Shown here: one piece after another, positions 23,136-34,721 of the stretch
Layout: every line of letters starts with the position of its first letter
How positions within the stretch are numbered: the first letter of the stretch is position 1
Assembly (NCBI RefSeq): GCF_021130785.1
Contig: NC_060212.1
Coordinates: forward strand, 146,965,501 to 147,029,500
Reading direction: 5' to 3'
DNA from: Homalodisca vitripennis
Taxonomy: Eukaryota; Arthropoda; Insecta; Hemiptera; Cicadellidae
DNA: 64,000 nt
Notes under the pieces: generated by a model
The model's database searches: none
Seen by the model: the letters and a program-made list of their open reading frames with translations, nothing else
What the model was told of the DNA's origin: nothing
Translations under genes and position numbers: made by a program

Positions 23136-23160
23136 GTAAAATAAAGTTTTGGCACTAACG

Positions 23161-24689
23161 TTATACTTATTAAGTCTACAAATGATCTAACTACGCTTCA
23201 TTTCTTATATAATCTGTCAAACATACTAAATGGACCAAATTAACTATTTAACGATGTATACTACGATAACAATTAACTAGTTTAAAGCCAGTGTGCATAG
23301 TTTCCCGCCTTTTTATCGCCATTTTTCTTTAAAAATTTAGAAATATACAAAATTATTCTAATCTAACGACTAAAAATTGTTGGTTTATGTTTTTTCATTG
23401 AATAAGCCCATTTATACATGTTGTTTTGCAATATAGAGATCACAGATGGCGAAAGAGCAAGATAATAATGATTTCGTGTATTGGGGTAATTGTGACACAT
23501 TTATACAAAAAAGTCCTTACAAAAATAATAACAAACATCAACGAGAGTAGAATAGAAAATGAGAGATCTAGGAAGATTAATACAGAGGTGTTTTATGCCC
23601 GGGGTGGGTCGTTTAGATGCGGGAAACATTCGCTTACTCAAGATTTCTGATTGCTACAACTCTTTACTTACCTGCACTTTCTGTTTGTCTTTCTTGTTCG
23701 TTAGGCAATTTTGTGTTTGGCGCTGAAAATTAAACCCGTACTTTATTTGCAAGACGAACCCAATTAAAGCCTGGTCCTGTAAACAATACGAGGTTAAATA
23801 AAAATACCAGTTGTTAAAAGATTGATCGTTAATATAAATTTTTAATCGTTTCGATAATAATTCACAGTATTTGTTTACACATTTGTGGGATTTATGCCTG
23901 AGATAAATTTTAATTGGAAAATAGGCTAGGTAGAATAAAACGCTGCTAAATTGAAAATGAGCATGATTTTTACAATTAATTGATTAAGGAAAAAGAGCAA
24001 GTCATAATATGTAACTCCAGTTTTAGGGAATAAGAAATTCCGAACGTGTTTAGTTTTAAGGATAGATCCTTCAGTTCTTTGTTAAAGCTAATTACTAAGT
24101 GCTCCTGTTGATGTCGTATTCAAAAATAGTGTTGAGCCGCAGAACTAGGTCATGAAGATAACGAAGTACTCCCTGTTTAGTCTCATCCTTTCTTTTGTGA
24201 CGCATCATTTATTTCATCCTTAAAAATATATCTTATCGAAATTTTGAATTTATTCTCTCCTTACTTGGCGCTTGCTTAAGTTGCATGTTTTTGTATAACT
24301 TTATAATTAATTGTGAATGACTTTTATGTTTAAATGATTTTTTGCATCATATGTGTGCAAAAGTTAATGGTTTTATATGCTTTTTATAACTGAGGAAGAA
24401 GCCGGATATCAGTTCTCAAAACGTCGTGTTTTTGTTGTCTTAATGCTAAATAAATTCATATAATAAAATTATCGTACAGGATCGGAATAATATTTAATTA
24501 TACTCTGAATATAGAGGCTATTGAATATCTCGATAAATAGTAATCGGTTTAGTACACCAGTATTATTAACGTAATTATATTGAAGATGAAGGTAACATTA
24601 AATCCTTTAGGATTTTTCTGTAACTTAAGCGTGTTAATGAACCCTATACAATACGTCAGGAATGAGAAGCACAGTAAAGTTGTGTTCAC
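23161..24689. other. Spacer; homology to unit B runs off the window
   Basis: No gene is recognised. Near 24385-24425, ACTGAGGAAGAAGCCGG followed by CAAAACGTCGTG resembles the GA-rich end motif often seen at Penelope-like elements; that label is inference. Confidence 0.4.
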
Positions 24690-24867
24690 TATTCAGAACA
24701 CGTTCACGTCCAATCCGCAGCGCCTCTTTCCGATATATCAGCTCACTACCGATATATCAGTGGCTTCCGCTCGGTCGGCGCCGCCAAATTGAAAAGCTAC
24801 TTGAAGCGTGCGAGCCGTGGAATATCGTCTCTTGGCTTCCATTTTGTATTTCTGGTCAGACGACTGT
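24690..24867 (+). promoter_or_regulatory. Possible promoter / non-coding first exon with splice donor
   Basis: A GC-richer island with CpGs (GCTCGGTCGGCGCCGCC) ends at a strong donor-like GTAAGTGAG at 24868. Two close copies of CGATATATCAG lie just upstream (about 24731-24760). The start and strand are uncertain. It could be a 5' UTR exon of a gene whose coding exons are outside the window, or a repeat fragment. Confidence 0.3.
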
Positions 24868-25893
24868 GTAAGTGAGTTATAGGTCAAATCCAATTGGTCA
24901 ATCTGGAGTTTTTATAAATTGGGTCAGACTTAAAAAAAAAACTAAAAAAAATAAATCTCAAGAGGATGTAACAGTTGACTGACTATTTTTGTGAATAAAA
25001 CTATTCCAAAGTTTAGCCATTTATAAGTAAGTGTATGGATTGCACGTTAAAAAATAGAATTAATGTTGCGTCCTTTTGATGAAAACCTTTTTTACAAATA
25101 TCTGAAAAACCACGAACTACTTTGCCCTTTTGCAGATGTTTGGAATATTAAATACAAATAAAAAAGTACTGTAAGTATTAAAGAATATTATTTTAATGAA
25201 AAAAAGTTCAATGCAATCATTATACTTGTTGTAATTGCTCAATATTAATAGTTAGTTAAACATAGAATACAAGTGAGTAAACACCGAGCGAACAACAGTG
25301 AGTTGAACACCGTTGTAAATAATACAGTTATTGCTACGGATAAAGTATATAATTGCAATAACAATTAAATCCACAATATTTTTAAAACTAATAAATTAGT
25401 TAAATTAACTTGGTTCTTTCGTAAAGGTATTTTTATTGCAAAATAAACTAATTTATTGAGTTAATACGGTATCAGTGAGCCAATGCGCCAACTACAGTTC
25501 CGGCAGAAACGTTCACTCATCACTTCATACGCTACTACAGGCTAAACTAAACTTCCAATAAAAAAATGATAAATTACAAAAAAAAATATTCATCTATTTT
25601 CACACAACTTTCTCGCTGACAAATTTTGTCTGACCAAAAAATAAAAAAAATCCTCGCTTACTACTTTTTTCTTGTCATTGTAAACGCTATGTAAAATGTA
25701 AACAATAATCAAAATTATTTCGAAATTTGTTTAATATTTAAAAATGTAACCAATAGATTGCCAATATTAAGAGCTTTAATTTGACGCATCTTACAGAATT
25801 GTACGACATTGGCTTCACTTTTAAATCGCGAGAGGAAGCCGTAAAGGTCACTGATTTTCGCAGTCTGTTTTCATACTCCGCCGGGACAGTTTT
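24868..25893. other. AT-rich spacer
   Basis: No coding or repeat features are recognised. Several runs of A and T occur. Confidence 0.5.
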
Positions 25894-25991
25894 AACACAG
25901 CGAGACTGACTTTTTCATGCAGGTTAGTAGTCCGCGGCCAAGTCTACGGTTAAAAAACACAGCGAGACTGACTTTTTCATGCAGGTTAGTA
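25894..25991 (+). repeat. 36-bp direct duplication, each copy with a donor-like site
   Basis: The 36 bp beginning AACACAGCGAGACTGAC and ending GCAGGTTAGTA occur at 25894-25929 and 25956-25991, separated by 26 bp. Each copy ends in CAG followed by GTTAGT, a splice-donor-like sequence. The region is GC-richer than its surroundings. It may be a duplicated donor at the end of a 5' exon, or a simple tandem duplication. Confidence 0.55.
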
Positions 25992-26839
25992 TCATTAGCA
26001 TGTCGGTGACGCGAACCGAGGATTTTACCCTCTACCGAAACGCTCAACGCGCCTAAAGAAGTTTTCACTTCAAAAATAACTGAAAATCTTATTGACTTTG
26101 GCTTTACGAGATGTTTGTCAAAAATAAGCAGTTATCAGATCACTTCATACAGCAATACAGTTAAAATGATCAATCACATGAAAAATAAAAACGAAACTTA
26201 ATGATTGTTACTTTTTAAAGAAATTTAATGTTTACTCAGTGTTACGAGAAATATAAAAAATATAATGCGTAACATTACAAAAGAGCACGAATTTAAAATA
26301 AATATAAACGTTAAGGAGTAATAAAAAATTAACCAACAATTGAAAATAACTAGGTGAATAAATAATACACAAAAAATTACGTGTGAAGTCTATAATCATA
26401 ATTTAGAGCCGATTTATATACAGAAGCAGAAATAGCAACTACACAGATTAGTTATCTCGTAACCCTAGTAAAATACTGCATTGGAATTCAGCTCACATCT
26501 GCATTATAAAGATTTGTTACGTTATATATTTAAACAATAGTATAATCGGACCACGGATAAACCCATGCTTTCGCATTATGTGCAAAGTGTTGTATAACGT
26601 TAGGAAATTAAATTTAATCTGGGATTGTTTGTTCAGTTTATATTTAGAAACCCTATCATTTTATTGTGTGTGGCTATACATTTTATACGAATATATATGG
26701 AAACGTTAGCGACGTATGTCTTAAAGTTTATGAACATAGATAATTATGTATAATTTTGATGAGTAAGCTGTTAATCTTTTATTTGAAATTATTATAAAAA
26801 GAGTCGGTCCCATATTTTTTTTTCTTTTTTTTTGTTCAC
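25992..26839. other. AT-rich spacer
   Basis: Nothing recognisable apart from long T-runs near 26815-26832 that precede the repeat at 26840. Confidence 0.5.
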
Positions 26840-27222
26840 TTAGGACAAGAAGCTTATAAATTACACTTAGTCTTGTAAAAACCTTTGCGCTGCTTCCGGA
26901 GTGACAGGATATTCAGGGTGGGTAAGGTTAGGGAGTAGGGGCCGCCTCCTATCGAGATGCATGAGGAAGAATCAGGGCACTACATCTCGAAGTCATGTCT
27001 CCCCGGAAGAAGGGGAGGCCAGCTCTGAACCATCCTCTCCAGTCAAAGTAGGCTGGGGGTGGCACACCCTTGTTTAGGCTAGCAAGAACCTCTGAGGTTA
27101 GGGAAGAAACCCTACCAACTCCAACCGTCATCTCCCACAGTAGACTAGACCTATCGAATTGCCCTTGTACCCCAGAATCTCGACATTTGCGGTTAGTGAT
27201 GTGCCGCTCCTGGACATCCTAT
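26840..27222 (+). repeat. Unclassified dispersed repeat, direct arm
   Basis: The segment from GGACAAGAAGCTTATAAATT to GTGATGTGCCGCTCCTGGAC is present in inverted orientation at 31614-32010. It is GC-richer than its surroundings and contains GGAAGAAGGGGAGGCCAGCT in both copies. Neither copy keeps a shared reading frame. It could be a retrotransposon untranslated region; the family is unknown. Confidence 0.7.
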
Positions 27223-27738
27223 ACGACCTTACTTGGTTATCGGCTGCGGTGGTCATTATTTACGTAGTAATGATGTATTGATAGTGTTGTAAATAAGTTA
27301 ATTACACTATGGTTTTATTAATGAACTTGGACATGATACCAACAGTCCAATACCGATATTAGAATATCAAAAACTGTAATTATAGATAGATTTCATATAA
27401 ATCTCTCCATTACAATCACCCTCACGATGAAATTTCCCGGAAATAATATTGGATTTTATTCGATCACGACTGAATACAAAAAATCCAAAACCACCATACT
27501 AAATACTTACTATATATATATCCAAGCAGATAAATTTTTTAGTCATGTTACGTAATTACAAATAACCGTATTATTTTATTAATTTTGATAATGATATCGT
27601 ATGTAAAGATTATATATAAAATAAAAAAAAAATAAGTGAAACAATAAATTCTTTTACAATTAAAAGTTTAGATTTTAAGTTGGCTGTTCTAAGTTTGTAA
27701 AGGAATGGTTTTATATATATATATACATATACATATAT

Positions 27739-27823
<85 letters not shown>

Positions 27824-27903
27824 ATATACAGCTAACTTGAAACCTAAACTTTTAATTGTTAAAGAATTTATTGTTTTACTTAATTGTTTTTTTTTCCCTT
27901 ATA

Positions 27904-27959
<56 letters not shown>

Positions 27960-30668
27960 GTTGTTATGCAGTATAATGCAAGTTTTTTTTTATTTTTCTG
28001 GTTATTTTTGTTCTAACGTGGTTTTTGAAATATCATATATGGTTTCCAGATAGTGGATGTACAAAGTTTTAACAAGTACGTATACAACATTGTACGAATA
28101 ATTACGAACACGATAAATGCTATAAATAAATAAATAAATTAAAAAAATAATACACAACATTATAAACAAGAAATAGGTATTTTATAGCAACAAGTTCTAG
28201 CTATATATATTAGAGTTTTCTGCTCATCTTGACCAAAACTGTAGGTACTTTCAAACATATGGCTTCAACAGGTGTTCTTTGAACTTAAAATTTTCTTAAG
28301 AAATCCAATTAAAACAGTGTCAGTGCAGCTTACCATGTTTCGTTGAATCTGGAAAGTTTCTCAGAGTGCCTCGTAGTTTTCGAGAAGTTTTTTTTTCCTA
28401 TCTTAGCCCCGAATGTTTGTTTGTAAGTACGATCCTTAGCTCTAATGCTGGTGCAGGTCATATTAAATTTATGTAGTCCGTTCTCTGGCTACCTAAGTAT
28501 TTAGTAAGCTTCTTTATTCTCTACGACTCCAAGAAGAGGCTGTTCTATTTTTCCCCCATTCATTGAGGATTTCCTTAAAATTCTAGGTAATAACTGACAA
28601 GGCTAATCACGCTCTTATTGCTACTTGATTATCGAGTAAAATGGAGATGTTTCGTTTTCTATAGTTTATTATGGGGTTGAGTTGAGCGCGTTTTGTAAGG
28701 TTCACTTCTCTCTAAAAAATATCAGGTGTTTCTCCCAACAACTGAGAATTCTTGAAGTGGTTATACACTTTTTTTACACACAGCAATGGTGCATTGTGAT
28801 GAAAATATCCTTAATCAAATTTTAAAGAAAGGACTTATAAAGAATTCCCTTAAATGAACAATGCTAAAAATGTACACAGTTAAAAGATCAGTATTAAACA
28901 AAAAAGTAGTTTTGAACACTTTCACAGGAGTATAACTTTTAACATTAGCTACTTTTAGGTTTCATTTTATTTTATTAATTATTATTAATTTGTTTTGCTC
29001 CTGTTACTAAGTGTAATATAATTATATTAATACAGAGAATAAGTAGTCATCAGCGTACCTGCAGTTTTTGTCAAGATTGGCAGGAAACGCTACCGTGTAT
29101 TGGTAGCATTTTATGTATTAATAAGGTGAAAAATAGGATATCCCACATATGCACTGATCAAATATGAAACAAGTTTTCATCTTGTAATGTCTAAACCTCA
29201 TTAATATATAAACGCGTAGTTTTAAAACGAAACATAATGTTTTAGGAGATGACTTAATTCTTAAACATAATAATTATATAGTTATATCTTGATTTAAAAT
29301 TTAATAATATGTGAGTCCAAAGATTATACGTTATTTTATGCAATTAAAATGTCAAAAGTAGCCCTGGATTTTAATATTTCCAATAAAAATGATGAAATGA
29401 AATTCCCAAATAAAAAAATACGCGTATTGATCATAATAGACAAATAATATGCGTTAGAGCAGGAACAAAATGCGTTTATGTTACAGATTACCACGTTTAG
29501 AGGTTCTTTTCTAACACAGCGCTTAACTAAGTAGCAAAAAATGCTGTAGTTTGTATCAAACCCCAGATTTTACAAGCGCTGTATCTGGATTCCAATAACA
29601 TTTTTCATACATCCAACCAAAGCTGTATTTATTGTAACGGCAACCCTTCCCATCTTTACTTCCGACAGTAATGGCTTGGCCTCTTGTTTATTTGTGATAA
29701 CGGCCTTTCTGTGTGCATTCACGTGGCGTTAAAGTGTATATTTTACCAGCTGTAGTTCGAAAAATTGTTATTTCCATTTTACACATTTCCAATTACAAAC
29801 TGTTATAGAAGTTCAAAATTCTCTGCTTTAACAATGGTTTATGTTTTAATTGGTCATATCATAAATTTATGTACCGTCGTTACATACAAATAAGTGTATG
29901 TTACGAAATATGACTCATGTGCGACCAGCTAGCAATGAACGTAAAATTTATAATTATTAGTTGTCATAATCAACTGGAAAACCTGAAGCTATTACTGTAA
30001 CAGAAACTGTTTTGACTAGCCAAGTGTAGCCGAGATAAGTTACGGTTTAAAGCAACAATCTCTCCGTTATCTACATATAGATTGTATCGCCCTCGGAAAG
30101 GCGCCACCCTGTAAAGCATAGTAATAAACTAACATCGTTGAGAATTACATATACCAAATAATGTATTATTGCCGTTATCTGATGTAACCCCGTTTAATGT
30201 TTTCAATTGCAATACATCACATACATGCACACATATAAAGAAATGTTGCATCTTCTAAACGTAACAATTGTACGACATAACTTAGTTTATTCAAGTGTTA
30301 ATGCATATTGCGTTCAGTTGGTAAAAAGTATTCTATATTATTTGAACTAGAGTCTAAGCAATGATAGTTGAACATTTCAGGTTACAATGTTAAATTTAGC
30401 TTAAATGTCGTTATTCATGGAAGAAGATAGAAACAGATTTAGTTCCTTCCATCTAGTAGGAAACCATCCCGATTACTAATGATATTTACGATTAGTTTAA
30501 TTTCCTAAAAGGAAATGCTCGCTTGCCTTTGTTTTTACCCTCGATGTTAGTTTTTCGAAAGAATGGATATATGTAAACCTGATAAAGTATATGTTCTTGC
30601 TTCCCAATCCCTCTTCGCTGTATTATTTTATATTCTTGGTTCAGTATAGAAATGATATCTATATTTAT
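27223..30668. other. AT-rich spacer with (TA)n arrays
   Basis: Long TA arrays occupy about 27712-27828 and 27907-27956. A short dispersed motif (ACAACATTGTACGAATAATT) lies near 28084 and is related to sequence at about 15930. The parts near 29510-29750 and 30050-30120 are slightly GC-richer, without recognised content. Confidence 0.5.
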
Positions 30669-30968
30669 ACTAGCTGTTTCCCGCGGCTTCGCACGCGTCT
30701 CTTAAGCTTTGCCCGTATATTTCTTTGCCTTCAAATAGTGTTTGGATATTTTAATATACGTAACTACTGTGTTGTAATTGCAGTTTATAATGTGCAGGCG
30801 CTTTGATAACTTTTATATCTTGCAGTACAGCCTGGTGGTTAGTTACATCAATGGGCATTGCGTATAAACCTTCTACATAGAAAAATACAAATTTTCATAG
30901 TGATCGGTCCAATAGTTTCTGAGTCTATAAAGGACAAACACACAAACATTCATTTTTATATATTATGA
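30669..30968 (+). repeat. Dispersed TAGCTG/GCGGCTTCGCACGC repeat, copy 2 (internally deleted)
   Basis: It starts ACTAGCTGTTTCCCGCGGCT and ends CAAACACACAAACATTCA followed by T/A sequence. It lacks about 200 bp present in the middle of the copy at 5051-5574. Confidence 0.75.
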
Positions 30969-31174
30969 TTGCAGAAACAGTTTAAACAAAATTTGTCGTT
31001 TCTCTTAAGCTTACTCTATGCTTTAAAACTATAAGTGTAAAGAAATTTATATATAAATATATTTTTTGTCGCATTATATATGTTTACAAAGAACAGCTGA
31101 TTAAAAATTTGAAAAGACTTTCATTTAATAACATATGTTTGCTGCAATGCATTTCTTACGGGTATTTCTGTAAC

Positions 31175-31333
31175 CAGTGGGGCGGAATCCTGAATCGGGA
31201 AAGGGATAAAAAGTATCCTATAACCTTCTACAGATCAAGACGAACAAATTAAAAAAAAAATTAGGCGAATCCGTCCAGCCGTTTGTGAGTGATGCTGTTA
31301 CACACGAACAGTTTCATTTTTATATATATAGAT
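31175..31333 (+). repeat. RTE-like 3'-end fragment
   Basis: GTCCAGCCGTTTGTGAGTGA, then CAGTTTCATTTTTATATATA and a short ATAGAT-type end, form the kind of 3' terminus seen on insect RTE non-LTR elements. Its body differs from the TAGCTG family ends at 5.5 and 43.4 kb. The assignment is inferred from sequence style. Confidence 0.5.
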
Positions 31334-31613
31334 ACCTAATCGGTGTCGTATAAGTAACAGTAAAAAATGGACGCGTTGTCCCTCGATGATTTTTTGTCAT
31401 AAAAACAGCATTTATTAATTGGTCTATTAGTCTCTAAATACTCTTGCTATAGTCACGGAATTATTTTGGCTGCTCGTTTCCCCAAATTGTAGTCACGGAG
31501 CAAATGGTTGGTTTATCCAGCAGGGATCACTTCTGGCTGGTTTATACCTTCCAGTTGAACCTATCGTTGGCCAAGCAAAATCCAATGCGTTACTTAAATC
31601 TGGGTAACCTTAT

Positions 31614-32010
31614 GAATGTCCAGGAGTGGCACATCACTAACCGCAAATGTCGAGATTCTGGGGTGCAAGGGTAATTCGATAGATCTAGGCTACTGCGGGA
31701 GATGACGGTTGGACTTTGGTGGAGTTCGTTCCCTAAGTATCAGAGTTCCTGCTAGCCTCAACAAGGGTGCGCCACCCCCTGCCTGCATTGGCTGAAGAGT
31801 CAGAACTGTCAGACTGAAGAATCAGAGTTCAGAGCTGGCCTCCCCTTCTTCCGGAGGGACATGACTTTGAAATTAGTGCCCTAATTTTCCCTCATGGATC
31901 TCGATAAGAGACAGTCCCTACTCCCTAATCTTACCTATCCTGAATATTCCGGCAGCAGTGCTAAGATTCTTACAGGACTAAGTGCAATTTATAAGCTTCT
32001 TGTCCTAAGA
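31614..32010 (-). repeat. Unclassified dispersed repeat, inverted arm
   Basis: This is the reverse complement of 26840-27222 with moderate divergence and small indels. The two arms face each other across about 4.4 kb. Similarity stops near GTCCAGGAGTGGCACATCAC at the left and CTTCTTGTCCTAAGAG at the right. Confidence 0.7.
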
Positions 32011-32459
32011 GAAAAAATATGGTTGGTTAGATCATGTTAATCCTCAGTCCCTGCAGGATACAAATATCTAAGGAAAAAATTTCAAATGTCCTAAATGTAC
32101 AAATTCACAATTAATTCCTTAATTAAAATCCAGAATAAACTAATAGGTTTGAATTCGTCACAGCTGCTATAAAAGTTAGATAGTATTATATGCCATCACT
32201 ATTCACCTTACAACGACAACAGATATTTATTTATTCATACAAATACCAAATAATGTGACATTGTGGGTTAGCTGTCAAACATATTTCCTATCTGATATAT
32301 ATATATAAACTTCACACCGAATTTCTTTGGTTGTTGCAACTTGAATTCAGAAGATGAAATCTTTTTGATTACTTCAAGTGAACAACTGTACGAGAAATTA
32401 ACAGTTACAAATTTATATTTTACCTAGCATATTTTTCAGACTTTTTTGAAACAATAAAT

Positions 32460-33060
32460 CTTCTGAGGCTAAAGCTACAAGGTCAGAAAATTACTTTGAA
32501 GAACTATGATTCAACTTAAAGAGTTTTTCTGAGAAGATGGCTCTTTGGCAACGCCACCTGCAGAATTCGGAGCCTTTCCAAAATTGAATGACCTCCACGA
32601 TGAAACCCAGAGTACTCCAAAAGACCAAGTAAATGAAATGAAATAATGCTAATATCTAAGCATATTTTGTCTCTGAAAAACAAAATCGGAGCTAGATATA
32701 GATTTATGCTATATATAAGCTATTTGCTAGATATAAGCTCGGAAAAACTAGGAATTCAATTTAACAAGAGAGCCATTTTAAATCAACGTTGATATACTTC
32801 TTGATCACTCTCAAGAGCAAAAAAATGACATAAAATGTGATTCCAAAGCTAAAGTGGATTTTCCAAACATGGATCTCGAAGATTTATGGCTACTATATTT
32901 CCCAGTTTATCCAAAATTAACAATGAAGGCAGCCAAATTGCTTGTTCAATTTTCATCAACTCATCTATGCGAGTCAAGATTTCTTTGGATTCTTTGTCGA
33001 AATTGCAACCAAACATACAAAAAAATAGTTAAAGAGAAACAATGCCAGCCCTCAAAGTAG
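32460..33060 (+). pseudogene. hAT transposase relic (ZBED5/FAM200-like C-terminus)
   Basis: Short blocks in shifting frames follow the order of a hAT transposase. LRLKLQGQ (32463) comes first, then ALWQRHLQNSEPF and PKLNDLHDE (about 32540-32600). The last frame (32830-33057) carries LEDLWLLYFPVYPKLTMKAA followed by FSSTHLCESRF. That last block is the C-terminal dimerisation region, normally FW-x-YP-L-x-A...PFSTTYLCE-GF in ZBED5-type proteins. The BED finger and the catalytic core with its DDE residues are missing, and at least three frame breaks occur. The element cannot encode an active enzyme. Confidence 0.8.
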
Positions 33061-33299
33061 TACTACAAAAGTAAAAAACATTTTTATAGTTACATTATTG
33101 ATATTTTGTTGTGATTGTTTCGGTGATTTGTGTAGTAAAAAGTTTTTTTACAAACATGATTTTCTATTAGTTACCAGAGTATGTCTAGACTAAGTTCAAA
33201 GTAATTTTACTCAAAAATATTGTAAGTAAATTTATCATATTATAAGTCTAAATTAACTTAATTCGTAAAAGGAGGCTTGAACTCACACCAAAGTATGAA

Positions 33300-33334
33300 G
33301 GGAGGCTCAGAGTCTGAAAGGTTGAGAATCCCTG
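33300..33334 (+). repeat. Right terminal inverted repeat of the hAT relic
   Basis: CTGAAAGGTTGAGAATCCCTG ends at 33334, about 270 bp after the transposase stop; its reverse complement CAGGGATTCTCAACC is the usual start of hAT elements of this group. No matching left end was found upstream, so the element is 5'-truncated. Confidence 0.65.
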
Positions 33335-34721
33335 ATTTATTACATCATAAATCTGTTTTAACAGAAAAAATTTCTTCACACTGGTATAAAATAATGCAGT
33401 TATCCCATAAAGTGAATATTAGGACATAATTTCCTTGGGTGATAATAATAATTCGCTAATAGTGCTTATACTGTTCTAAATAATCGATTTATTTGAAAGC
33501 ACTGAGTAAGTAATAAAATTCTATTAAAATAGAGAAGTATACATTCTGCTGAACATCTGATGGAATCTAGAATACAATTATCACCGTTACAATGTCCTGA
33601 AAAAAAAAAAAAACAAAAAAGCATGTAGTATAATATTTATCTTTTTTATAGTCTTTACTAACATGTGGCATCAAGAAACGATTGATCAATTTTTAATGTA
33701 CAAAAAATTATGAAGAAAATATTTTTAGGCAACGGTATCACTTATTTCCAGAATAAGTATTATTTTAATTGTTAAGATTCTCTACAGATACCCCAATTAA
33801 AGTGTGGTAAAATGGAACAAATGGTCGTTATACACAGAGTAAATTTGTGTTTACCAACATTGAAATATAAATTCACATTTAAACATATGTGAAGCTAATA
33901 AATAAAAAATAAATAAAAATTGTTATCTGAATCCTTATCAATCCAGGATAACAGATCTTATTTATCATAATTCCTCCTTATACAAATTTATAAATCCACT
34001 TAGCTAACAAAAAGAAGCAAGTAAGAGATTTACTGATAATCAATCGCGAGCACTTCTGAACTATGTATTTCAAAATGCAGTAGACATATTTAAGAAACCA
34101 CACTGTATGGGTAATTAGACGCATTACGCTCAATTTCATAACAAGCAGATGCTTATACATTGTTTAAAGTTTGTTAATGATGATTGAAGGGTTGAAAGAA
34201 TAATAGGGTTTCGGAAATTTGTTATTGTTAAATGTTACAAACACAACGTTTCGAGGATTGAAATCTATCCTTTTCGTCAGGTATAATACAATTAGTTCAT
34301 AGACTGTATTTTCTTACATTTTCTATGAACTAAATCATCATCTGACGAAGAGGATATTCATATTCGAAGCGAGACTGATGTGGAAAGGGGGAAGGTCGCC
34401 AAAAAACTTAAAAATACACTTTTTATATTTGTTTACATTCATAAATTTCTGATATATTCACGGAAACAATGATTTATAATACAATAAATATAGCCCTATA
34501 TATTACCGACTGATTTTTAAATAATTTTTTTTGTAACGTCTTACACTGAGTTTAGAAATTGTTTAGTTATAGTCTTCTGCAATGTTACTAACCAAATATT
34601 TTAGGCTTGGTTTTTTTTTCTTGGATCTGAACAGCTGTGTTCTACTGAGTATAACAAACACTTATGTTTTGTATTGGTTTAACTTCTGTTTATACTTATT
34701 CAGTTAAACAAACTGATTCAT
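33335..34721. other. AT-rich spacer with two Penelope-like end motifs
   Basis: Two facing GA-rich motifs occur. At about 34233-34280 CAACGTTTCGAGGATTGAAA is followed by TATCCTTTTCGTCAG, and at about 34332-34372 CTGACGAAGAGGATA appears in the opposite sense. Such motifs mark Penelope-like element ends in arthropods; no reverse transcriptase is visible. The rest is unremarkable. Confidence 0.4.

Larger units (their letters stand above)
9232..23160 (+). repeat. Unit A of a large direct segmental duplication
   Basis: Collinear homology to unit B (from 45356) can be followed in the same order and orientation. Pairs: 9290/45840, 9960/46560, 10500/47100, 11449/49940, 13698/51809, 17240/55300, 17751/55723, 20220/57840, 20600/58190, 22210/63080 and 22690/63570. 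Spacing between pairs changes stepwise because of insertions in one copy or the other. Most of the unit is clearly diverged, but islands within it are nearly identical. The left edge is placed where purine-rich sequence matches the edge of unit B. The true unit probably extends to about 45.35 kb, because unit B starts there. Confidence 0.85.

Noticed and set aside
27705..28053. Tyr-Ile repeat proteins
   Set aside because: Translations of (TA)n arrays. The same applies to the frame at 37182-37400 and to the Thr-His frames over the (CA)n arrays at 13449-13637 and 55105-55303.
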